Program-made: the position numbers and the translations under genes
DNA from: an uncultured Pseudoflavonifractor sp.
Lineage (GTDB): Bacteria; Bacillota; Clostridia; Oscillospirales; Oscillospiraceae
Assembly: GCA_904419835.1 (NCBI GenBank)
Contig: CAJFTA010000103.1
Span: 1 to 7,591, forward strand
Direction of reading: 5' to 3'
Length of the DNA: 7,591 bases
Notes under the pieces: model-generated
What the model was told of the DNA's origin: nothing
Seen by the model: only the letters and a program-made list of their open reading frames with translations
Databases searched by the model: none
Shown: positions 1 to 7,231 of the stretch, in pieces
Layout: each line of letters starts with the position of its first letter
Position numbering within the stretch: position 1 is the stretch's first letter

Positions 1-33
1 CAGTTTTACAGCCCACACTGGAATTTTCCCCAA

Positions 34-39
34 AAGGAG
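34..39 (+). promoter_or_regulatory. Ribosome binding site of the giant surface-protein gene
   Basis: AAGGAG lies 10 bases before GTG 50 and 13 bases before ATG 53. The two starts are adjacent codons in one frame, so the choice adds or removes a single Met and does not affect the signal peptide. No convincing promoter is visible in the 49 bases available upstream, so the transcription start probably lies outside the window. Confidence 0.7.
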
Positions 40-49
40 TTGGACAGAC

Positions 50-3000
50 GTGATGCATACGCGAATTCGTACACGAATCATCAGCACACTGCTGTCGGCA
101 GCTATGTGCCTGAGCATGTTCCCGGCACAAGCCTTTGCGGCCACAGTGGAGGCCAAACTGCAGGTAGAAGCGGAGACCCAGTCTCCTATCGCCGTTCTTG
201 GCGGGGATGCGGAGACGGTGGAAGACGCCAGTGAGGCCGCGGAGCAGGTCCGGGAGCCGGCGGCCCAGCCCAGGCGGGTTTCCTATACCCCGGAAGGGGC
301 CGCCTATACCCTGAACTTCGACGAGACCACCGGGACCATCCTGGGATTTACCGCCCAGGAGGGCTTCGACGGGCATTTGGTCATTCCGGAGACCATTGAG
401 GGCCATGAGGTAACGTCCATTGGGTACAGCGCATTTTATACGAACAGCTATGACCACCGGAATCAGCTGCTGACGGTGGATCTCCCAGAGACCGTCACCG
501 CACTGGAGGAATCCGCGTTCTCCAATTGCTACAACCTGACAGCGGTCACCGGAGGAGAGAACATCTCGGAAGTTGGTAAGTTTGCATTCAATAATTGCAG
601 CAAGCTCAGCACGGTTCCGTCCTTTGAACAGGTGACCTCGCTGGGCGATCGGGTCTTTTGCTACACTGCGCTGACGTCCTTCCACGTTCCGGCGGGGCTG
701 ACCACAGTTCCGGATTCCACCTTTGACGGATGTGAAGCCCTGACAGAAATTACATTTGAAAATCAGATAACCGCAATCGGAGACAGCGCCTTTGCGGGTA
801 CCGGCTTAACAGCCGTTGCAGTCCCGGAGGGTGTCACTACTCTGGGTGACGGCGCTTTCGAGGACTGCGAGGCGCTGGAAAGCGTGACTCTGCCCTCCAC
901 GCTGACCTCCATGGGGGAAAAGGCATTCTCTGGCTGCTCTGCGCTGAAGGCGGTCTCCATTCCCGGTTCCCTGAGCGCCATTCCGGAACAGGCCTTTTTC
1001 GACTGCGCCTCGCTGTCCTCCGTTACCCTGGGGGAGGGTGTGGCCAGCATAGGCACGCGGGCGTTTGGAAACTGTACCAGCCTGACCTCCATCAATTTCC
1101 CCGCGACTTTGACGTCCCTATATGGGAGAGCGTTTGAAAATTGCGGCTTCACCTCTATCCACGTGCCGGCCACCGTGAAGCAGTACTACACAGTAGACGG
1201 GTATGGGTATACCTTTGATAACTGCGACTCCCTTGTCTCCGCCGTGGTCGGGTCGCCGGTTATCCCAACATGTATGTTTACGTCCTGTGACGCTCTGAAA
1301 GAGGTAGAATTGCTGGACAGCGTGACAGGGATCGGCTATGCCGCGTTTCAGTACTGCTATCAGCTATCGAACATCACTTTTTATAACTCAGCGACGGAGA
1401 TCTATGATGGCACGTTGGTCAGCGCTCGCCCTACGGTCCACGGATATGAAAACAGCACGGCTTATGACTGGGCGGTGGAGAATGGGTACCAGTTTGTTGA
1501 TCTGAACGCCGTCCCAACCAGGACGCTTTCCGCCCGGGTGCTCACCCCGGAAGGGGAAACGCTTACGGATGGCTTCACAGTCAACTGGTACGAAGCCGGC
1601 GGGACCACCCCGGCGGGGACCGGCGCGGTTCTCTCCGGCGCGGCGGCAGAGGCAGATTACGTCTGTGAAGTCCTGCTGGGTGGGGAACTGCTGGAGCAAT
1701 ATGAACAGCCTGCGCGGCAGACCGTCCCAGCGGGAACGGAGGATACAGCCATCACGTTTACCCTGACGCAACGGGAGCAGACACCGGTGGTCTCTGTTTC
1801 CGGTCAGGTCCAGGATGAGGCCGGCAATCCGCTGTCCGGTGTACAGGTCACAGCGACTCTCGCGGACGGTGAGGTCCGGACTGACCAGACCGGCCCGGAC
1901 GGAAGTTTTGCACTGGCGGAGCTGCCCGCGCAGTCCGTCCGGCTCCAGATCCGCCTGGACGGTTATTACAGTAAAACCCTTGTCCTCCCTCTGGCGGACG
2001 CCGTCGAGGCGGGAGAATATCAGGTGGCTGCGGTCACGCTCTATGAGACGGTGTCCGACCGGATCGAGCTGAGCCTGACCCTGCGCCACGCTGCGGGCCA
2101 GGGGGAGAGCGCCCGTGAGGAGTCCCTCTCCGCGCTGGGCAGCTTACAGATTTCCCTGTCCTCCGGCGGGACCGGCATCGCCGGGGAAGATTATGAGGTG
2201 CAGGGGACCACGGTCGTCTTCCAGCCCGATGTGGTGACGGCGGGGCAGGAGATTACGGTCACAGTCTCTGACCCCGGCGGAGAACTGCTCGGAACTGCGG
2301 ATCAGGTTATTCTGAACAGTGACCGGATGGGCAGTGCGTCTTTGACCCTGGTGGAAAAGGGCGGCTTCCGCCTGGGGAGCCTCTCCCTCCCTGGGGCGTC
2401 CAATGTGCTGGTGTTCGACAGCACCGGCGCGTTCCGTGCCATCTATACCGCCCGGACCGGCCTGACGAGCGCCCCTATGGACGTGGGAACCTATACCCTG
2501 GTTCTGATCCAGGACACCCCCATGCTGCAAAATGTCCCGGCGCTGGGCCTGCTGGAGCAGCTGGGACTGGCCGCTGGGACGGATTATGCTCAAGTCAGTG
2601 TGTCAATCCAGGATGGGGTGCTCACTGATGTCGGTCCCGTTTCCGTTCCTGCTCTGGCAGAGGATGCCTTTTCCTATTTGAACTCCGGCAGCCTGTCGGT
2701 CAATACGACCACGCCCAGCCAGGGCACTCTGGTCCTGTTCACCGCCCGTTTCGACTTGGCAGACGGCTATACAGCGCAGGAGGTACAAATTCATCTTCCG
2801 GACGGCATGTCTCTGGCGGAAGGTATCACGCTGGATAATGCCGTATGCACCTATTCGCTGCATGAGGAAGAAAACCTGCTTATCGTGCCAACGGCAGGCA
2901 GAACATCCGGCGTGATTCGCGGCTATTTGACCGCCGAATCGACTGGGACTTCCAGTGCAGCCGCCTATGTGCGTCTGAGCGGAGGAGAGCTTCAGCCTCT

Positions 3001-6000
3001 GGGCTCGGCCGCATTGGAGGTATCTCCAGCCGCCATGGCTCTGCTGGAACGAACCTCTCTAAGTAAAATCATTGTTACCGGCAAGGCAATGGCCAATAGC
3101 CAGATTATCCTCTATGACAATGGGGAGAAGATGGCGGAGACCACCGCCAATGCGGCGGGCTCTTGGTCCTGTGAGATGCCTTTGGCCCAGCCGCTCTATG
3201 ACTACTCCTATCATTTTATCCAAGCCGAGGTGCGCCGGGACGACATTGAACCCATCCGCACCGACGAGGTGATGGTAACTTACGACGCCTCCTCCGCAAA
3301 CCTGTCTGCCATCACCATGTATAATCTGAACCACATTACTGGTGAAACCGCCACCGTGCTGGACTTTACGCAGCTGGAAACCGTCAAGCCATTCTACTAT
3401 TATTGGCCTGACCATATGAACTACACCTTCCAGGTGGAGTTTGACTCCCATGCGGACCAGTTGGAGGAGGTCACCGTGGTTACATGGGGGGTTAACGGGG
3501 AAACGATTCGTATCCCGGCCAGTTATGACAGCGAAACTGGAACCTGGATCGCCTCCTACGAGTTTACGGAGTACAATACCCCGGTCTCGGTGGGCGCAGA
3601 GTATGAAGACGGTACCGGCCTGGCTTTGGAGGTCAGTCCGTCCGCGTTCCTTGACTCCGCCCAGCAGTTCGACCAAGCCGTGGAACAGGCGGCGGATCGG
3701 ATAGACACCGTTTACGCAGAAGAAACAGACAGCCGGCAGACGGAGGAGAATACCCTGATTTACCGCTTCAAAGAGGTAGGTGAGGATGGAAATAGTCTGA
3801 CCATGGATCTTCTGCTCCCGGGGGCGGAGGAGCAAGTCCTGTGCCAGTATACCATTGCCCAGACCAAGGACAGTCGGACCGGAGAGGAACTGGAAGCGGA
3901 CGGTTACAATTTCCTGCCGGACGAAAATGTGTATATTAAATTCACCCTAGACGGGTCACAAATGCGCACGGAATATGTGGATGTGAGCGCGGGCAGCTGC
4001 CTTAGCGAAGTTTATCTTCTGGGCGGCGAACAACCTGTCCAGTCTAGAATGGCGGCAGCCCGCACGGGCCTGGACATCGAATTGCCTGAGGAAGTCCCGG
4101 AAAACGGCTGGGAACTTTATGAAATGTTTGCCGACATCGTGATTGGTAAACTCAGCGATGTCCCGGTCTATGGTAAGTTTGCCTCTGCCACCCAGGACAT
4201 TATCCAGACCGCAAGCCAGCAATATAACTGGCGGCGAGAGCTTAATGGCAATTATGAAGCCCTCAACGACTATCTGAACAGCGTGGAACAGGCGTTGAAT
4301 GCCTCCTGCCCTGACGGTAGCCGGAAGCTGAACCCAGCTTTGGCGGAGTCCCTGTTCCAGACTTTCTTCAACCTGCGTGCGGAGATCGACGCCTATCGGG
4401 AGAACGGCCTATTGATGATCAACGCCAGCTTGGGATTGCCGGTGATCCAGAAGGTCGTCACTGACATCATCCACGACACGATCTCGGACATCGGCTTTGG
4501 GGATTTGGACCAGTGGCTGGATGATTATTACAGCGACGCCATTGAAGGCGCCCAGGAGCACAAGGACAGGATCAAAGAGCTGCTGGGCGAGCGCTGGAAG
4601 CTGGAGGGCGCCATGGCCGAGGTGGAGGAGTTGCTGGATACCGGCAACTTCACCGATTACATCACCGATAAAGTGCTGAGCAGTTTTATCACCGAGTCGG
4701 CGGACGGAGACATCATTGATGTACATTTTGGCACCTGGAGCGTTAAATTTTATACGGAGCAGGGCGTGGAGAATTACCTCAACACCGGCTTCCAGGAATA
4801 CTATGAGCGAATCCAGGATCTGTCTCTGGCCATCGTTCGAAACTATGTTGACTGTCCTGATGACGAAGATGACCCGGACACCGATCCTGATCCGGACCCA
4901 GATCCCGATCCTGACCCCGATCCCGACCCCAATCCAGACCCTGACCCGGACCCCAAACCCGACTTTCAGCCTGACGATGGGTTCTTTGAGGACGGCAAAG
5001 ATATTCCCAAGCGGGATCTCGTTCCCGGTCACGATCCCTCCGGCTATGTCTATGAGGCGGTGCCCTCCAACCGGCTGGAAGGAGTAACAGCCACTGTCTA
5101 TTATCAGGACGGCAACAAGATGATGGAGTGGGATGCAGAGAACTACGACCAGCTCAATCCCCAGATTACCGGCGCAGACGGGGGATACGCCTGGTTTGTC
5201 CCAGAGGGGCAGTGGAAGGTGACATTCTCAAAGGATGGCTACCAACCTGCTGACAGCAGCGATGTCCCCGCGGCAGCCGCCAATGAAGAAAATACCGGCT
5301 GGCTCCCGGTCCCGCCGCCCCAGTTCAATGTGGATGTAGGGATGATTTCTCTTGCATCACCAGAGGTAGAACAGGCAATTGCCTATCATGACCGGATGGA
5401 AATTACGTTCAGCCAGTACATGGACATCGCCAGCGTACAAGCCGCAGTCTCCCTCAGCCACGGCAACGAAACGGTGGGCATCACGGTGGAACCGCTGGAC
5501 GCGGAATACAACCTGGAAGAGACAGAACAGTACGCAACCCGGTTTGCCGTGACTCCGGAGGACGGAATCTGTACCGGCACGCTGATGGTCGCGGGCAGTG
5601 CTGAGAATTATGCGGGCACGGCCTTGGGCGTTGGAACTGAAACCACGTTTACAGAGCCGGTTCAGCGCCCCACCGGGATCGTGATGAACGGGCAGTCCAA
5701 TCTCGTTTATCAGGAGTCCGGGACCCTCACCCTGACCCTCCAGCCGGGTGTGACCGGAAAGACCCTGACGGTAGAAAATCTGACGCCCAGCCTACTGGAT
5801 GTGTCTGCGGAAACGGTCACAACCGGAACGGACGGAAGCGCCTCGGTCACCATCCGCGGCAAACTGCCCGGAGAGGCTATGGTGCGGGTCACCGAGCCGG
5901 TTTCCGGCTTGACGGAGTCCTTTGTGATTTCCGTGGTCAGGACGGCGGCGGAGTTGCCGGAGGATCCCGAGCAGCCCGAGGCGGAAAAACCCGCTGTGGT

Positions 6001-6925
6001 AACCGCCGCGCTGGCGGATGGGACACCCGTGACTTCCGGCATGACGTTGGAGAGCGGCGCGCAGGTCTTCCTGACTACCGCCACCCAAGGGGCGGAGATC
6101 CGCTATACGCTGAATGACACTTGCCCCTGTACGGAAGAGGCGCTGACTTACGCCAGCCCCATTACTTTGACAGAGGACACGGTGCTTCGGGCCGCAGCCC
6201 TGCTGGACGGCGTGTACAGCGATACCATCCGCCTGGAGCTGACCGTCCAAGCGGCGGAGCCGGAAGACCCTGATGATTCTGACGATTCCGGAAGCGGAGG
6301 CGGTGGAGGCGGATCTTCCAGCACTGGTGGCGGTAGCACGACGGCCTCGGAGGATGAGCCTTCTCAGGATTCCATGCCCTTTATAGATGTGGATGAAAAC
6401 GACTGGTTCTACGACGCGGTGGCATACGCCTATGAGAACAGCCTTATGGCCGGAACCAGCGGAACCACATTCAGTCCCGATCTCACTACCACCCGTGCTA
6501 TGATCGTCACCATTCTCTACCGGCTGGAGGACACTCCCATTGTTTCCGGCGGGTCCGACTTCACCGATGTGGAGATCGGTCAGTGGTACAGCGACGCCAT
6601 TGCCTGGGCAGCAGCCAACAACATTGTGGGCGGTTACGGCAACGGCCTGTTCGGGCCTGACGACCCAATCACGCGGGAACAGCTTGCCGCGATCCTCTAC
6701 CGCTATGCTCAGTACAAGAGCTATGACACAACCGCAAGCGATGATCTGTCTCGGTATACTGACCTTGGCCAGCTCAGCGAATGGGCGCAGGAGGCCGTGG
6801 CATGGGCTAACAGCGAAGGTATTATCAGCGGTACCAGCGCAGTTACATTGGCTCCTAAGGACAGCGCAACCCGTGCGCAGGCAGCGGCGATGATGATGCG
6901 CTTCTGCGAGAATATTACACCGTAA
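50..6925 (+). CDS. Giant secreted BspA-type LRR / Ig-like / SLH cell-wall surface protein
   Basis: The gene encodes 2291 residues and is probably an extracellular adhesin or matrix-binding protein held on the wall by SLH domains, which in known families bind pyruvylated secondary wall polymer. Visible order: signal peptide about 1-31 (basic start, hydrophobic core, AFA-A cleavage); BspA-type LRRs about 118-486; prealbumin-like domain about 494-578; carboxypeptidase-regulatory-like domain about 582-665 (SGQVQDEAGNPLSGVQV); beta-rich region to about 1350, with an Ig-like unit near 1008-1061; helical segment about 1351-1547; Asp-Pro tract 1612-1637; prealbumin-like domain about 1665-1766 (YVYEAVPSNRLEGVTATVYY, WLPVPPPQ); Big_5-like about 1776-1864; Ig-like about 1874-1963; chitobiase-C-like about 1981-2067 (YTLNDTCPCTEEA); Gly/Ser linker; three SLH 2109-2291. 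The start is GTG 50 or ATG 53, with AAGGAG at 34-39; GTG has the better spacing (10 against 13 bases). No catalytic motif was recognised. Domain names come from motif recognition, and the ligand is unknown. Confidence 0.93.
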   Translation: MMHTRIRTRIISTLLSAAMCLSMFPAQAFAATVEAKLQVEAETQSPIAVLGGDAETVEDASEAAEQVREPAAQPRRVSYTPEGAAYTLNFDETTGTILGFTAQEGFDGHLVIPETIEGHEVTSIGYSAFYTNSYDHRNQLLTVDLPETVTALEESAFSNCYNLTAVTGGENISEVGKFAFNNCSKLSTVPSFEQVTSLGDRVFCYTALTSFHVPAGLTTVPDSTFDGCEALTEITFENQITAIGDSAFAGTGLTAVAVPEGVTTLGDGAFEDCEALESVTLPSTLTSMGEKAFSGCSALKAVSIPGSLSAIPEQAFFDCASLSSVTLGEGVASIGTRAFGNCTSLTSINFPATLTSLYGRAFENCGFTSIHVPATVKQYYTVDGYGYTFDNCDSLVSAVVGSPVIPTCMFTSCDALKEVELLDSVTGIGYAAFQYCYQLSNITFYNSATEIYDGTLVSARPTVHGYENSTAYDWAVENGYQFVDLNAVPTRTLSARVLTPEGETLTDGFTVNWYEAGGTTPAGTGAVLSGAAAEADYVCEVLLGGELLEQYEQPARQTVPAGTEDTAITFTLTQREQTPVVSVSGQVQDEAGNPLSGVQVTATLADGEVRTDQTGPDGSFALAELPAQSVRLQIRLDGYYSKTLVLPLADAVEAGEYQVAAVTLYETVSDRIELSLTLRHAAGQGESAREESLSALGSLQISLSSGGTGIAGEDYEVQGTTVVFQPDVVTAGQEITVTVSDPGGELLGTADQVILNSDRMGSASLTLVEKGGFRLGSLSLPGASNVLVFDSTGAFRAIYTARTGLTSAPMDVGTYTLVLIQDTPMLQNVPALGLLEQLGLAAGTDYAQVSVSIQDGVLTDVGPVSVPALAEDAFSYLNSGSLSVNTTTPSQGTLVLFTARFDLADGYTAQEVQIHLPDGMSLAEGITLDNAVCTYSLHEEENLLIVPTAGRTSGVIRGYLTAESTGTSSAAAYVRLSGGELQPLGSAALEVSPAAMALLERTSLSKIIVTGKAMANSQIILYDNGEKMAETTANAAGSWSCEMPLAQPLYDYSYHFIQAEVRRDDIEPIRTDEVMVTYDASSANLSAITMYNLNHITGETATVLDFTQLETVKPFYYYWPDHMNYTFQVEFDSHADQLEEVTVVTWGVNGETIRIPASYDSETGTWIASYEFTEYNTPVSVGAEYEDGTGLALEVSPSAFLDSAQQFDQAVEQAADRIDTVYAEETDSRQTEENTLIYRFKEVGEDGNSLTMDLLLPGAEEQVLCQYTIAQTKDSRTGEELEADGYNFLPDENVYIKFTLDGSQMRTEYVDVSAGSCLSEVYLLGGEQPVQSRMAAARTGLDIELPEEVPENGWELYEMFADIVIGKLSDVPVYGKFASATQDIIQTASQQYNWRRELNGNYEALNDYLNSVEQALNASCPDGSRKLNPALAESLFQTFFNLRAEIDAYRENGLLMINASLGLPVIQKVVTDIIHDTISDIGFGDLDQWLDDYYSDAIEGAQEHKDRIKELLGERWKLEGAMAEVEELLDTGNFTDYITDKVLSSFITESADGDIIDVHFGTWSVKFYTEQGVENYLNTGFQEYYERIQDLSLAIVRNYVDCPDDEDDPDTDPDPDPDPDPDPDPDPNPDPDPDPKPDFQPDDGFFEDGKDIPKRDLVPGHDPSGYVYEAVPSNRLEGVTATVYYQDGNKMMEWDAENYDQLNPQITGADGGYAWFVPEGQWKVTFSKDGYQPADSSDVPAAAANEENTGWLPVPPPQFNVDVGMISLASPEVEQAIAYHDRMEITFSQYMDIASVQAAVSLSHGNETVGITVEPLDAEYNLEETEQYATRFAVTPEDGICTGTLMVAGSAENYAGTALGVGTETTFTEPVQRPTGIVMNGQSNLVYQESGTLTLTLQPGVTGKTLTVENLTPSLLDVSAETVTTGTDGSASVTIRGKLPGEAMVRVTEPVSGLTESFVISVVRTAAELPEDPEQPEAEKPAVVTAALADGTPVTSGMTLESGAQVFLTTATQGAEIRYTLNDTCPCTEEALTYASPITLTEDTVLRAAALLDGVYSDTIRLELTVQAAEPEDPDDSDDSGSGGGGGGSSSTGGGSTTASEDEPSQDSMPFIDVDENDWFYDAVAYAYENSLMAGTSGTTFSPDLTTTRAMIVTILYRLEDTPIVSGGSDFTDVEIGQWYSDAIAWAAANNIVGGYGNGLFGPDDPITREQLAAILYRYAQYKSYDTTASDDLSRYTDLGQLSEWAQEAVAWANSEGIISGTSAVTLAPKDSATRAQAAAMMMRFCENITP
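401..1510 (+). repeat. Tandem BspA-type leucine-rich repeats (protein-level)
   Basis: About 14 imperfect repeats of roughly 20-25 residues follow the pattern xxAFxxCxxLxxVxLPxxVxxIG, seen as SAFSNC, FAFNNC, GAFEDC, KAFSGC, QAFFDC, RAFGNC and RAFENC. This is the LRR_5 (BspA / Treponema pallidum-type) class, found in surface proteins of gut and oral anaerobes and in some protists. The array ends with the usual cap, where a GYENSTAYDWAVENGYQF segment follows the last repeat. The repeats are diverged in DNA, so this is not a recent tandem duplication. In known members this solenoid mediates protein or host-matrix binding; which partner is bound here cannot be read from the sequence. Confidence 0.9.
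4859..4963 (+). repeat. Asp-Pro dipeptide stalk with Asp-rich lead-in
   Basis: The frame reads an acidic lead-in (DDEDDPDT), then eight Asp-Pro units, one Asn-Pro, three Asp-Pro and one Lys-Pro. Asp is coded by both GAT and GAC, and Pro by CCT, CCC, CCA and CCG, so the tract has drifted at synonymous sites while the protein pattern was kept. Such runs usually form extended, stiff, negatively charged spacers in wall-attached proteins. Here it separates the helical section from the C-terminal Ig-like and SLH part. The low-complexity DNA also opens long frames on the minus strand, which are artefacts. Confidence 0.9.
6374..6922 (+). other. Three C-terminal SLH domains (wall anchor)
   Basis: Three S-layer-homology units begin at FIDVDENDWFYDAVAYAYEN (about residue 2111), FTDVEIGQWYSDAIAWAAAN (about 2171) and YTDLGQLSEWAQEAVAWANS (about 2236). 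Each ends with the TRxx-type helix motif: TTTRAM, ITREQ and ATRAQ. A Gly/Ser-rich linker (about 2085-2100) precedes them. In characterised proteins a three-SLH trimer binds pyruvylated secondary cell-wall polymer non-covalently, so this protein should not need a sortase; no LPxTG motif is present at its end. The protein stops two residues after the last SLH helix region, so the anchor is complete. Confidence 0.93.
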
Positions 6926-6942
6926 CCCTACAAGCATAAAAT

Positions 6943-6958
6943 CCCTTGGTAACAAGGG
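6943..6958. repeat. Short inverted repeat beside the candidate nick
   Basis: CCCTTG (6943-6948) and CAAGGG (6953-6958) can pair over a GTAA loop. The right arm overlaps the CCCTT half of the candidate nick sequence, so this small palindrome would form at the 5' end of the transferred strand. It may help relaxase binding or strand closure, or it may be chance; six base pairs are not strong evidence. Confidence 0.5.
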
Positions 6959-6997
6959 CGCACTTCTATACAGGGGCAAGCCCTGTATATCGTGCGC
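6955..6997 (-). other. oriT: Candidate origin of transfer (oriT), MobQ / RSF1010-pIP501 type
   Basis: Read on the minus strand, a 9-bp perfect inverted repeat (ccctgtata / tatacaggg arms at 6981-6989 and 6967-6975, 5-base loop) is followed by GAAGTGCGCCCT (6966 down to 6955). Known RSF1010/pSC101/pIP501-class origins have the same plan: an inverted repeat, then TAA(A/G)TGCGCCCT, nicked within TGCG/CCCT. By analogy the nick would fall between the bases opposite 6959 and 6958, eight bases from the repeat arm. The matching relaxase family is encoded about 600 bases downstream. The hairpin has no T tract, so it is not a terminator. The motif match is direct; the nicking function is inferred. Confidence 0.8.
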
Positions 6998-7007
6998 TCT
7001 GCGAGGC

Positions 7008-7041
7008 AGACAGCCCGGACAGCGAATGTCCGGGCTGTTTT
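7008..7041 (+). terminator. Intrinsic terminator downstream of the surface-protein gene
   Basis: A perfect 12-bp GC-rich stem, ACAGCCCGGACA (7010-7021) with TGTCCGGGCTGT (7027-7038), closes a GCGAA loop and is followed by TTT. The stem can extend by a G-T and an A-T pair. It lies about 85 bases after the TAA at 6923-6925 and is the best candidate for ending the long surface-protein transcript. The T run is short, so termination may be incomplete. Confidence 0.75.
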
Positions 7042-7059
7042 GCGTCACTTCGTTCCGAA

Positions 7060-7080
7060 CAAGAGGGCTGCACCCTCTTG
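7060..7080. repeat. Perfect 8-bp inverted repeat
   Basis: CAAGAGGG (7060-7067) and CCCTCTTG (7073-7080) pair over a CTGCA loop. CGAA (7056-7059) and TTCG (7085-7088) could add an outer stem across an internal loop. No T tract follows, so it is not a standard terminator. It may belong to the transfer origin or to a structured leader RNA. Confidence 0.55.
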
Positions 7081-7102
7081 CGGCTTCGCCTATCTCCTGC
7101 AC

Positions 7103-7152
7103 ACTTTGTGGGCGGAGCAATTTGCTAGCGCAAACTGCTCCGCCCACAAAGT
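7103..7152. repeat. Long 50-base near-perfect hairpin in the mobilisation leader
   Basis: A 17-bp perfect stem (7103-7119 with 7136-7152) continues past a single A/C mismatch into five more pairs, TTTGC (7121-7125) with GCAAA (7130-7134), over a TAGC loop. It is the strongest inverted repeat in the window. TTT follows at 7153-7155, so it could end transcription, but it could equally be a protein-binding or single-strand structural element of the transfer region. The stem sequence includes GTGGGCGGAGCA and its complement. Confidence 0.75.
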
Positions 7153-7169
7153 TTTGAATATGTGACCAT

Positions 7170-7203
7170 GACCGTTTACCGTTTTTCGGTAGGCGGTCTT
7201 TTT
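7170..7203 (+). terminator. Intrinsic terminator in the leader of the DUF3847-relaxase operon
   Basis: GACCGTTTACCG (7170-7181) pairs with CGGTAGGCGGTC (7187-7198) over a TTTTT loop: ten Watson-Crick pairs and two central G-U pairs, followed by TTTTTG. It ends only 21 bases before the AAGGAGG site of DUF3847, leaving no room for a full promoter between them. Transcripts for the mobilisation genes must therefore start upstream and read through it, which suggests an attenuator, or start from something I cannot recognise. Confidence 0.8.
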
Positions 7204-7224
7204 GTTTCTATCCGTCAAATTTTT

Positions 7225-7231
7225 AAGGAGG
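7225..7231 (+). promoter_or_regulatory. Ribosome binding site of the DUF3847 gene
   Basis: AAGGAGG, a full-strength Shine-Dalgarno match, lies nine bases before ATG 7241. It decides the start: the frame is open further left, to a TTG at 7202, but that codon lies inside the terminator T tract and has no ribosome site. ATG 7234 is in another frame. Confidence 0.9.

Noticed and set aside
103..112. Cys20 in the signal peptide as a lipoprotein attachment site
   Set aside because: The residues before it (SAAM) do not fit the lipobox L-[AS]-[GA]-C, while AFA-A a few residues later is a normal signal peptidase I site.
401..1510. LRR array as a CRISPR or DNA-level tandem repeat
   Set aside because: The repetition is only at protein level, with diverged DNA and no identical direct repeats separated by spacers.
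4409..5032. Long minus-strand frame with a Val/Arg/Gly/Ile-rich repeat
   Set aside because: It is the antisense reading of the Asp-Pro tract and surrounding giant gene. The repeat pattern is fully explained by the plus-strand protein, and there is no ribosome site or recognisable domain.
6946..6972. Possible promoter TTGGTA / TATACA
   Set aside because: Both boxes match only four of six consensus bases and the 15-base spacing is short; the TATACA is also part of the oriT inverted repeat.
6946..7128. 60-codon plus-strand frame between the two genes
   Set aside because: No Shine-Dalgarno site, no recognisable protein features, and it spans three inverted repeats; the DNA is better explained as transfer-origin and leader structure.
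5792..7147. 451-codon minus-strand frame across the SLH region and intergenic hairpins
   Set aside because: It overlaps well-supported SLH domains, shows no domain of its own, and runs through the oriT candidate and terminator. Long antisense frames are common opposite GC-rich genes.
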